Assembly: GCA_009774245.1 (NCBI GenBank)
Contig: VSNM01000147.1
Location: 1 to 7,263 of the forward strand
Length of the DNA: 7,263 bases
Direction: 5' to 3'
Source of the DNA: Lachnospiraceae bacterium
GTDB taxonomy: Bacteria; Bacillota; Clostridia; Lachnospirales; Lachnospiraceae
The notes below the pieces were generated by a model. That model did no database searches. It was not told the origin of the DNA and was given only the letters and a program-made list of their open reading frames with translations. Positions 1 to 5,659 of the stretch are shown in pieces. Each line of letters opens with the position of its first letter. Position 1 is the stretch's first letter. The position numbers were made by a program, and so were the translations under genes.

Positions 1-201
1 AGTAATAATCTAAATTTACTTGAGGTATTTTTTTGTGTCAATCTCTTGACCTATTTAAAGTATACAGGAAGCTTTCTGTTACCCTTTCCGGGTACAATTA
101 AAGAATACCAATCTTAATTGAATTGATTTTGAATTGAATATGTTTTTTATGTGGAGATAGAAAAAGCGGCAAACTTAAATCTCGCTTCCTTTGAAACATT
201 C
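1..201. other. Non-coding AT-rich region downstream of the kinase gene
   Basis: No convincing gene is seen here. The region follows the stop of the minus-strand kinase gene. Two weak hairpins can be drawn: TACCC-TTTCC-GGGTA near 80-94, and CAATTAAAGA (95-104) with TCTTAATTG (112-120), nine pairs with one bulged A. Either could help end the kinase transcript, but neither is followed by a clear T-tract on the minus strand, so no terminator is called. A short direct repeat, GAATTGA, occurs near 119-137. Confidence 0.4.
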
Positions 202-1602
202 TTAAAATTGTACAAAGACACTAACCCCTTGAACAGTATTAGCAATTTTAATCTCTGCCCCATGCAAATCAAGAATAGTTTTCACAATATACAAGCCTAA
301 GCCAGTGCCTCCCGTTTGGCGATTTCTTGACTGGTCTACTCTGTAAAATGCCTCAAACAGTTTAGGGATATTCTCATCTGGGATATGTGCGCCTGTATTC
401 TCAATCGTAAAATTGGTTTTTTCAGCTTCTTTCCACAACTTCACAATGATCTGATTTCCAGCTTCCGAATACGCAGACGCATTTCCGAAAAGATTATCCA
501 ATACTTTTTGAAGTAGCTGTATATCTCCTAAAACATAAACTTCCGGGGATATGGATTTTTCAACCGATAAATCTTTCTGCATAAATAAATCTTCATACAT
601 TATAAGCCTGTCACTTATGAGTTTGCCAAAATCAAGTCTATGCTTATTGCAAGTATATCCCGGCGTATCTAAACGGGATATTGTCAAAAGCTCCTGTACC
701 ATTTTTTCTAAAGTATCAGTAACTTCTAAAGATTGTGCAAGATATGTTTCTCTATCCTTATAGCGTCCAACTTCATATAACATTCCTTGAAGCTGTCCTT
801 TGATAATGGTAATAGGTGTTTTTAATTCATGGGAAGCCGCCGCAAAAAACTCTACCCGTTGTTTCTCAAGTCGTCTTTCCATATCAATATCCGCTTGCAG
901 TTTTTCATTAGCTTCTTGTAATTCTGAGAGAGCAGCCGCAAGTTTTTTTGACAAATCATTTAAGCTATAGGAAAGCACCCCTATTTCGTCTGTGCGATTA
1001 GTAGGACATAGACCGCTGAAATCCATATCAGCCATTTGCTTTGATAATTTGCTTATTTTTTTAATTGGCTTCGTCATATACCAAGTATAGAAAAAAGCTA
1101 CAATTACAGATACAGATAAAATAACAATACTCAATATGGGAAGTGTTTTTTGAAGTGCTATAACTACCTGACTTTCTTTGTTTGTGTTTTTTGCAAGCAA
1201 TAGGATATATGTTTCTGCGCTATCCTCAAACGATACTTTATATTCTCTTGTATCCGTGCTTTTATAATCATCAATTTGATTGCCAGTAAAATAATTTAAG
1301 TCTTGCAAAGCTATTTCTTTACCGGAACTTTGAAATATATGAAAAGCAAATTCATCATTATACTGCTTTGCAAGAATATCGCTATACCCTTGAATGAAGT
1401 ATTGTACTTCTTCTTTTGGGATATTAGACAATTCTTCTGATAGCATATCAGCCAGTTCTTCTACTTCCGCTAAGTCATAGGAATAAATATATGGCGCAAA
1501 GTGAGCTATACACAAATATGTAATAGTACAACAAGCTACCATAAGCATCGATGTAATCAAAAACACTTTTATCGACAGTTTGCTTTTAAATTTCCTTATC
1601 AA
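202..1602 (-). CDS. Membrane sensor histidine kinase
   Basis: This is the sensor of a two-component system, predicted to sit in the cytoplasmic membrane and phosphorylate the regulator encoded just upstream. The 466 residues show a basic N-terminus, a first membrane helix (about 11-32), an extracellular sensor region of about 120 residues, and a second helix (about 153-175). A HAMP linker (about 176-230) and a coiled stretch follow. The H-box is ASHELKTP with the phospho-accepting His258. The ATPase domain has an N-box with N370 and N374, ENTG at 401-404, an F-box KLFEAFYR, and a G2 box GGTGLGL (431-437). All catalytic motifs look intact. The start is a TTG inside the 3' end of the regulator gene, a 17-base overlap implying translational coupling. 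It is preferred because it keeps the basic lead-in to the first helix. The nearest in-frame ATG codons lie inside that helix. The signal sensed is unknown; a VanS-like or antimicrobial-peptide sensor is possible but not shown. Confidence 0.93.
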   Translation of the reverse strand: MIRKFKSKLSIKVFLITSMLMVACCTITYLCIAHFAPYIYSYDLAEVEELADMLSEELSNIPKEEVQYFIQGYSDILAKQYNDEFAFHIFQSSGKEIALQDLNYFTGNQIDDYKSTDTREYKVSFEDSAETYILLLAKNTNKESQVVIALQKTLPILSIVILSVSVIVAFFYTWYMTKPIKKISKLSKQMADMDFSGLCPTNRTDEIGVLSYSLNDLSKKLAAALSELQEANEKLQADIDMERRLEKQRVEFFAAASHELKTPITIIKGQLQGMLYEVGRYKDRETYLAQSLEVTDTLEKMVQELLTISRLDTPGYTCNKHRLDFGKLISDRLIMYEDLFMQKDLSVEKSISPEVYVLGDIQLLQKVLDNLFGNASAYSEAGNQIIVKLWKEAEKTNFTIENTGAHIPDENIPKLFEAFYRVDQSRNRQTGGTGLGLYIVKTILDLHGAEIKIANTVQGVSVFVQF

Positions 1603-2257
1603 TTCTATATCCCACCCCTCTGATTGTTTCTATGTAATCAGCAGTACCAAGTTTTTTCCGTAAGTTCTTTATGTGTGTATCAATAATTCGTTCCTCTCCA
1701 AAAAATTCATATTTCCAAAGTGTTTGTAAAAGATTTTGTCGTGTTAAAATCCGGCCTTTGTGAATTAGCAGTTCTCGCAGTATTTCAAACTCTCTGGGAG
1801 TAAGATCAATGCTTTCCTCCCCAACATATACCTTGTACCCCTCTAAATCTAATGTCAAACTTTTATATCTCATAGTCTGCAGTATATCATTTTGCTTTGA
1901 TGACCGACGTAGAACAACAGCAATTTTCCGCAATAAAACAGGCATAGAAAAAGGTTTTGTGATATAGTCATCTGCTTGCAAATCTAAGCCTTTGATTTGA
2001 TTTTCTTCCCCATCTAAAGCAGTAAGCATGATAATAGGCACATCTGATTTTTGTCGGATAACTTCGCAAACACCATATCCGTCAATTTTAGGAAGCATAA
2101 TATCAAGCAATATCAGATCAAAATCCTGTTCAGAATATTTTGTAAGGGCTTCTACCCCGTCAGCAGCCAATACAACACTATATCCGGCTTCCTGTATGAA
2201 ATCATGTAGCAATGCCTGTATAGATAAATCGTCCTCGACAATTAAGATTTTACTCAT
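1586..2257 (-). CDS. OmpR/PhoB-family response regulator
   Basis: This is a DNA-binding transcription regulator, the partner of the downstream kinase. The 223 residues hold a receiver domain (about 2-118) with the acidic pair D9-D10, phospho-acceptor D52 in LLDIMLP, T79 in MLTA, and K101 in ITKPF. All of these are the expected switch residues. A winged-helix domain (about 125-221) follows, with the typical LTPREFEIL and a recognition-helix region IIDTHIKNLRKKL ending in IRGVGYRI. The length is normal for the family. The ATG has a strong Shine-Dalgarno, AGGAGGT (2263-2269), five bases upstream. The gene leads a two-gene operon whose second member, the kinase, starts within its last codons. The promoter region just upstream has a palindrome that could be an autoregulatory site. 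Target genes are not known; the nearby cysteine-rich peptide gene is a candidate only by position. Confidence 0.95.
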   Translation of the reverse strand: MSKILIVEDDLSIQALLHDFIQEAGYSVVLAADGVEALTKYSEQDFDLILLDIMLPKIDGYGVCEVIRQKSDVPIIMLTALDGEENQIKGLDLQADDYITKPFSMPVLLRKIAVVLRRSSKQNDILQTMRYKSLTLDLEGYKVYVGEESIDLTPREFEILRELLIHKGRILTRQNLLQTLWKYEFFGEERIIDTHIKNLRKKLGTADYIETIRGVGYRIDKEI

Positions 2258-2277
2258 AGCGCACCTCCTGACTGTAA

Positions 2278-2286
2278 ATTATAACA
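2278..2286 (-). promoter_or_regulatory. Extended -10 promoter of the regulator-kinase operon
   Basis: On the minus strand this reads TGTTATAAT, a perfect TATAAT preceded by the TGn extension. No good TTGACA box lies 16-18 bases upstream, where ACAATA is the nearest, which suits an extended -10 or an activator-dependent promoter. Transcription would start near 2271, giving a leader of about 14 bases that carries the AGGAGGT ribosome site of the regulator gene. Confidence 0.65.
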
Positions 2287-2296
2287 GGGTAATGTG

Positions 2297-2313
2297 AATC
2301 TATTGTGTAGATT
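2297..2313. promoter_or_regulatory. Palindromic operator candidate AATCTA-N5-TAGATT
   Basis: A perfect 6-base inverted repeat with a 5-base spacer, TTGTG, sits where the -35 box of the regulator-kinase promoter should be. A protein bound here could block or replace -35 contacts. A related sequence, CACATAGATTC, lies at 2367-2377 and is inverted relative to GAATCTATTGTG at 2296-2307. OmpR-type regulators more often bind direct repeats, so the binder may be another factor. Confidence 0.4.
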
Positions 2314-2599
2314 TGAAATTTTTATATCATTTATCAATTAATTTCAATACTAGGTATGCGATTTTTCACATAGATTCTGTACTTTTATTTCCAAAATACC
2401 TTATATCTTCAGTGCATTCTTGTGAAAAATATATATTCTAGCACCTTCACTCAGCTTTTACTAATACTTTATCAACTTTAATTATATGTGGTCAGGCTAA
2501 TAAAGACAAGTAACGTAATAAAAATCGGAAATATTTAAACTCCAAATTTATGTAGAATAATTCTAAAATCAATTATATAGCTGCTATCGTCTATTTTAC
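2314..2599. other. AT-rich intergenic region without recognisable genes
   Basis: This stretch lies between the regulator promoter and the terminator of the peptide gene. I see no open frame with a ribosome site and no RNA gene. The only notable element is the extra half-site CACATAGATTC at 2367-2377, which repeats the operator motif in inverted orientation. Confidence 0.5.
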
Positions 2600-2638
2600 A
2601 TAAAGAAATAGAGAAGACTATATTACTATAGCCTTCTC
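2600..2638 (-). terminator. Intrinsic terminator of the cysteine-rich peptide gene
   Basis: On the minus strand GAGAAGGCTATA, loop GTAA, then TATAGTCTTCTC form a 12-pair stem with one G-U pair (2611-2622 and 2627-2638). It is followed by the T-rich run TATTTCTTTAT. The stem begins about 26 bases after the peptide stop codon. It separates the peptide transcript from the two-component operon downstream, so that operon needs its own promoter. Confidence 0.88.
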
Positions 2639-2664
2639 CTCTTCGATTGACACATTGATCAACC

Positions 2665-2829
2665 TTACTTGCCGCCTGCGTTTGTGTTCTTGCAACCGCC
2701 TGCACAGTCACCGTAGCATCCCTTGAAGCAACCGCCATAGCAACCACCTGTACAGCTACCATAGCATGTTGTACATCCTAAAGGCTGGGCAACCCCTGAT
2801 CCTGCACCGATTTTAGGTTCGTAGTTCAT
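2665..2829 (-). CDS. Cysteine- and glycine-rich peptide, likely RiPP precursor
   Basis: This short gene encodes 54 residues. The first 18 (MNYEPKIGAGSGVAQPLG) lack cysteine and could be a short leader. Cysteines follow at 19, 22, 26, 30, 34, 38, 42 and 46, so the last seven are exactly four residues apart. The three-residue spacers are YGS, TGG, YGG, FKG, YGD and AGG: an aromatic residue follows the cysteine in four of six, and glycine is frequent. The tail is KNTNAGGK. The start has a strong AAGGAG site about eight bases upstream, and an intrinsic terminator follows. Such regular spacing fits precursors of thioether peptides made by radical SAM enzymes (sactipeptides, ranthipeptides) or thiazole-forming peptides. 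I loosely recall a cysteine-every-few-residues RiPP family but cannot confirm membership. No maturation enzyme lies in the window; the neighbouring ABC protein is broken. A metal-binding peptide is the main alternative. Confidence 0.8.
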   Translation of the reverse strand: MNYEPKIGAGSGVAQPLGCTTCYGSCTGGCYGGCFKGCYGDCAGGCKNTNAGGK

Positions 2830-2909
2830 AAAGCTTTTCTCCTTCTATGTAGTATTTATTAGAAATCCAAATATATGGATACTAATATCACCTTATAGAA
2901 CTTTTTGAT

Positions 2910-3818
2910 TTAAATGTTTTTAAAAAGAGTCTTCACTAATGCACAATTTTCAATCAGATAATCCCATTTTCCTTCATCTACTATACGTCCCTGATCCAAC
3001 ACAAAAATTTTGTCACTACTTTGAACCGCATGGATTCTATGGCTAACTGAAATAACAACACTTTTTTTTCCTAACTCTTTCAACGTATTAACTAGGCTTT
3101 TCTCAGAATTTCCATCTAAATCAGAAGTTATTTCATCAAACAGCATAATAGGTGCTGGATGTATAATTGCTCTAGCAAAGTTAAACTTTTGTTTCATTCC
3201 ACTCGAAAATAGTGTTGTATCTGGTTCTAACATTGTCTCAAACTTATTAGGAAGCTGCTGTATAAAATCTAATAATCCCACTTTACGACAAGCCTCTTCT
3301 ACCTCTTCCAGTGATTTTTCATTATACAGCCTTATGTTTTCAAAAATTGTATCATGAATAAAAAATGTTTCTTTTTCAATATATGTAAAATGATTTCTTA
3401 TGCAATTAGTACTCAGATTATTATAATTTTGGGAAAAAATAGAAATTTCCCCACTATCACTCTTATAAAATCCCATTAAGATTTTGAATATTGTGGTTTT
3501 TCCTGATCCATTTTCTCCTACAATTGAATAAAATCCTTTTTCATAGATTGCCAAATCCAGACCTTGTAATACTTCTTGCTCATCATACGAAAAATAGACT
3601 TTATCCATCTTTACCGATGTATTACTTATATCAAGGCTATCTTCTGCACTACCATAATCATCAACTGGTGAGTTTTGTAAATCTTTCAACCTTTCCATTG
3701 CAACAAATACAGGTTGAATATCAAAATTAATTTTTTGTAAAGTTTTTACTCCTGCAAATAATCTTGCTACATAAATATTAAAAGACATAAGAAGTCCCAA
3801 CGATAAGCTATCCCCTAA
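2910..3818 (-). pseudogene. 5'-truncated ABC exporter (ATP-binding half remains)
   Basis: This is the C-terminal part of a half-size exporter of the type with a membrane domain fused to an ATPase. The open frame begins after an in-frame TGA (3819-3821). It starts with LGDSLSLG...FNIYVARLFAGV, which matches the end of the membrane domain just before the last helix and linker. About 270-300 residues of membrane domain are missing. Numbering from a possible TTG start at 3800 (296 residues), the ATPase has Walker A GENGSGKTT (95-103), a degenerate signature FSSGMKQ (198-204; canonical LSGGQ), Walker B IMLFDE (218-223) and H-loop His254 in VSHR. The Q-loop glutamine seems replaced, in YIEKETFF. 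The gene ends 80 bases before the cysteine-rich peptide start, so it may once have exported that peptide. No good ribosome site precedes the TTG, and without its membrane domain it cannot work as an exporter alone. Confidence 0.82.
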
Positions 3819-3964
3819 TCAGATTAAACGCATGAATGAAAAAAATACTGATTTTCTTGCATTTTTTGTTGCATTTTACCAATAAGTGTTATTAATACTT
3901 TCTTTTGGGACTAATATATAATACACTGTTTCCAAACAGCACTTTGCGAATGTGGGGGAACAGT
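3819..3964. other. AT-rich junction with promoter-like and palindromic elements
   Basis: This stretch joins the broken ABC gene to the transposase remnant. On the plus strand a TATAAT occurs at 3917-3922 with no good -35 box. It is followed by the perfect palindrome CTGTTT-CC-AAACAG (3926-3939). Both are well placed to drive or control the plus-strand transposase fragment, and the palindrome region could include an insertion-sequence end. A 9-base direct repeat, TTGCATTTT, occurs at 3857-3865 and 3869-3877. The exact breakpoint of the ABC gene lies at or just after 3818. Confidence 0.4.
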
Positions 3965-4183
3965 ATGGCAAAAAAAGATACCAAACTTGAAAACTTATCA
4001 AAAACAGTTCATATGCTCGTAGAGGAGATCCGTATTTCGGAAACAAAAGGGCTGGACCATCTTTTCATGGATGTTTATTCACAGCAGGCCGGTATGATGA
4101 CGGACAGCAGGCAGCAGGGCAAGGTGAAGCATGCCTTCAAAGACATTCTGGGCATTGTCTTCTTTGGTGTTCTTGCCGGAAAT
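3965..4183 (+). pseudogene. Truncated ISAs1-type transposase (N-terminal fragment)
   Basis: About 73 residues of an insertion-sequence transposase start at an ATG with a GGGGGA site upstream. The diagnostic part is residues 45-72, which include DSRQQGKVKHAFKDILGIV followed by FFGVLAG. It fits the associated N-terminal domain of ISAs1/H-repeat transposases, where a D-x-R...G-x-x-H motif precedes a hydrophobic helix ending in LAG. After LAGN (4183) the similarity stops, and none of the catalytic DDE domain is present in any frame nearby. The reading frame stays open to 4531 only by running through unrelated sequence: another gene start, a repeat, and the antisense of a minus-strand gene. The element is therefore dead. 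A family intact transposase would be several times longer. Confidence 0.65.
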
Positions 4184-4207
4184 CTACGATACCAAGGGAG
4201 GGATTGG

Positions 4208-4330
4208 ATGGGAATGGAACCTGCATTGTACCAGTTGATAGACATCCGCATGAACAGTGTCATGAATGGCATCACAAACAGTGACGGGGAATATCAGGCG
4301 CTCATCTTGATTCTCGAAATTTTTGCCACC
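4208..4330 (+). pseudogene. 5' fragment of an unidentified small gene
   Basis: An ATG at 4208 follows a good ribosome site (GGAGGG at about 4197-4202). It begins MGMEPALYQLIDIRMNSVMN and continues GITNSDGEYQALILIL over about 41 codons before running into the half copy of the intergenic repeat at 4331. The pattern, a short helical protein with NGITNSDGEYQ, looks like the start of a small uncharacterised Firmicutes protein. I cannot name the family. It shares the frame of the transposase remnant upstream, but the internal ribosome site and the change in character suggest a separate gene. It points in the opposite direction to the minus-strand genes on its right, and its 3' part is gone, probably through recombination at the repeat. 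Confidence 0.4.
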
Positions 4331-4382
4331 CCTGCTCCCCGATTCCCCAATCTGCCGGAACGCCGGGGATGCCTGTCCTGCC
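4331..4382 (-). repeat. Intergenic repeat, copy A (half copy)
   Basis: These 52 bases match copy E (from 7122) at all but one position. They include the outer-stem arm CCCCGAT and the hairpin CCGG-AACG-CCGG. The other half, with the invariant TGTGGCTTATCGGGGATAT segment, is missing. It is replaced by the end of a frameshifted minus-strand gene. This looks like a rearrangement breakpoint inside the repeat. Confidence 0.85.
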
Positions 4383-4560
4383 CGGCGCGACTTTGGCGAC
4401 CTCGCTTTTGCGTAGGGCGAGGAACTTATTACCCATATAGACGCCCTGCGCCGCATCCTGTTATCTTCTCCCAGAGGGAATCGGACAGCTTCCATTCCTT
4501 CCGGGATGATGCCTTTGGGATGTCCGCATGATGGCTTTTTGCTATTCCTGTTATATCCAT
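4383..4560 (-). pseudogene. Frameshifted and truncated gene beginning MDITGI
   Basis: An ATG at 4558-4560 follows an AGAGG ribosome site about eight bases upstream, itself just after repeat B. The first frame gives 43 residues, starting MDITGIAKSHHADIPKASS, with SLWEKITG at 28-35, then a stop at 4429-4431. Shifting frame near 4455-4458 continues a protein-like sequence, DAAQGVYMGNKFLALRKSEV followed by AKVAP, up to about 4383, where repeat A begins. The most economical reading is one gene with a one-base loss near 4456 and a 3' end removed at the repeat. The N-terminus resembles that of the 475-residue protein at 5660-7087 (MSVSGI against MDITGI). The function is unknown. The alternative is a genuine 43-residue peptide ending at 4429. 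Confidence 0.5.
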
Positions 4561-4577
4561 GTCAATCGCCTCTCTGT

Positions 4578-4640
4578 TTTACCGAAACATCGGGAATGCC
4601 TGCCCGACATTGTTCGGGTGTGGCTTATCGGGGATATGCC
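4578..4640 (-). repeat. Intergenic repeat, copy B (divergent)
   Basis: This copy carries the invariant TGTGGCTTATCGGGGATAT (4619-4637). Its hairpin CCGA-AACA-TCGG (4582-4593) corresponds to CCGG-AACG-CCGG in copies A and E, with the inner G-C pair changed to A-T. A second hairpin is CCCGA-CATTGT-TCGGG (4603-4618). The outer-stem arm on the low-coordinate side is degenerate. It lies between the stop of the 145-residue gene and the start of the frameshifted gene. Confidence 0.8.
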
Positions 4641-4654
4641 ACCCGAAAGATCAA

Positions 4655-5092
4655 CTAACAATTTATATTTTCTTGTTCGCAGTCTTTCAAGAAAAATCGT
4701 AATGACATAACTGTAACCGCAACTTTGTATTTTATATCTTCTGACACTTTCTTGGGTGGATTTGATAACATCCTCTCAATATTCTTTACCTCTACCCCTG
4801 CCATTTTCGCCACTGTCCGTGTAGACAGACCATGATAGGAAACAAGCACCTTCAAGAATGCACATAACTTTAAGTCCTTATCCTCCACAGCACTAAGATA
4901 AAGGAACGTAATCTTATTAAAGATGTTGAAACGGTATATAGAATCTTCTGGCAAAAAGCCAACATCCCCCTCAGACAGTTTCCTTATCTGCTCCACGGGT
5001 AACTGCAAATATTTAGAAAGTGTATCCATACTGAACTCATACATATCGAGAAGTTCTTTCAGTTGATCTGCCACATTATCTCTTTGATTCAT
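4655..5092 (-). CDS. Helix-turn-helix-like protein, 145 aa, function unknown
   Basis: This is a small, probably cytoplasmic protein without a signal peptide or membrane helix. Two segments look like XRE-type helix-turn-helix units. The first is residues 13-43, with FSMDTLSKYLQLPVEQIRKL; the second is residues 82-111, with LSTRTVAKMAGVEVKNIERM. They are joined by a hydrophobic helical stretch (about 52-78), and the C-terminus is basic then acidic. This suggests a DNA-binding or regulatory role, but I recognise no named family. The start ATG has an AAGGG site about ten bases upstream. The overlapping ATG at 5109 is in another frame. The gene is flanked by repeats C and B and runs in the same direction as its neighbours. 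It is less GC-rich than the 475-residue gene. It could regulate the repeat-linked array, but nothing in the sequence proves that. Confidence 0.75.
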   Translation of the reverse strand: MNQRDNVADQLKELLDMYEFSMDTLSKYLQLPVEQIRKLSEGDVGFLPEDSIYRFNIFNKITFLYLSAVEDKDLKLCAFLKVLVSYHGLSTRTVAKMAGVEVKNIERMLSNPPKKVSEDIKYKVAVTVMSLRFFLKDCEQENINC

Positions 5093-5131
5093 ATCATCTT
5101 ACCCTTCATTAACACCTACCATTCATCAAGT

Positions 5132-5207
5132 TTCTCCCTAATCCACCGGAACGCCGAGGATGACTGCCCTGCCTTGTTGGGCTGTGGCTTATCGGGGATA
5201 TGCGTCT
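5132..5207 (-). repeat. Intergenic repeat, copy C
   Basis: This copy contains the invariant TGTGGCTTATCGGGGATAT (5183-5201). The outer stem ATCGGGGA (5191-5198) pairs with TCCCTAAT (5135-5142), with one mismatch and one wobble on the minus strand. Inner hairpins are CCGG-AACG-CCGA and GCCC-N9-GGGC. It begins four bases after the stop of the 109-residue gene and ends about 40 bases before the start of the 145-residue gene. Confidence 0.88.
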
Positions 5208-5210
5208 GAC

Positions 5211-5540
5211 TCAGTTCCCTTTCTCCATAATCGAAAGCCACTCTTTATATTCCGGCATCGGGTTTAACGACACGGCTTTGTTCATATAATGCAGGGCAAG
5301 GCACTCGGAACCCGGTGGTGTCAGCGGGGTAAACGCATAATATGCCGTCAGGAAACTCAAGTGCGCTGCCCGGACGGCATCCCCATTTTCTTCATAATAG
5401 TGCAGCGATGCCAGCAATATAAAAAAGAAGTTTACCCTGTCAATATCTGATGCAGAAGCATAAAAATGGTCTAAATCTCCGATAACTGTTTCTAACACAC
5501 ATTCCTTTTTAATAATCGGTTTATCAAAATTAACCTTCAT
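5211..5540 (-). CDS. Small TPR-like protein, 109 aa, function unknown
   Basis: This is a short, mostly helical, probably cytoplasmic protein. The last third, LALHYMNKAVSLNPMPEYKE (81-100), has the pattern of a tetratricopeptide repeat second helix and linker. The preceding segment, LHYYEENGDAVRAAHLSFLTAYYAF, resembles a further helix pair, so the protein may be one and a half to two TPR-like units used for binding a partner. No signal peptide, membrane helix or catalytic motif is visible. The start ATG has a GTGAGGA site six to seven bases upstream. It sits between the 475-residue gene and the 145-residue gene, separated from each by a repeat copy. Its position right after a large protein would suit a cognate chaperone or immunity partner, but that is only a positional guess. 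I do not recognise the family. Confidence 0.72.
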   Translation of the reverse strand: MKVNFDKPIIKKECVLETVIGDLDHFYASASDIDRVNFFFILLASLHYYEENGDAVRAAHLSFLTAYYAFTPLTPPGSECLALHYMNKAVSLNPMPEYKEWLSIMEKGN

Positions 5541-5560
5541 CTAAAATCCTCACTTCCAAA

Positions 5561-5640
5561 GCTCCCCAATTTCCCAATCTGTCGGAAAGCCGGGGATGCC
5601 TGCCCTGCTTTGTCGGGCTGTGGCTTATCGGGGATATGCA
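5561..5640 (-). repeat. Intergenic repeat, copy D
   Basis: This is a full copy. The invariant TGTGGCTTATCGGGGATAT lies at 5619-5637. Outer arms TCCCCAAT (5563-5570) and ATCGGGGA (5627-5634) pair over eight positions on the minus strand, with one G-U pair. The second hairpin GCCC-N9-GGGC is perfect. It begins about 20 bases after the stop of the 475-residue gene and ends about 20 bases before the start of the 109-residue gene. Confidence 0.9.
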
Positions 5641-5659
5641 GCCGCAGCTTCATTTCCTT

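Noticed and set aside
80..120. Hairpins downstream of the kinase considered as a terminator
   Set aside because: Stems are short or bulged and AT-rich, with no T-run following on the minus strand.
2535..2762. Minus-strand open frame of 75 codons beginning MVAVQVV
   Set aside because: It overlaps the cysteine-rich peptide in another frame, runs through its terminator, and has no ribosome site. It is a by-product of the repetitive peptide codons.
4184..4495. Minus-strand open frame of 103 codons across repeat A
   Set aside because: It mixes a third frame of the broken MDITGI gene, the repeat, and the antisense of the plus-strand gene stub. No ribosome site supports it.
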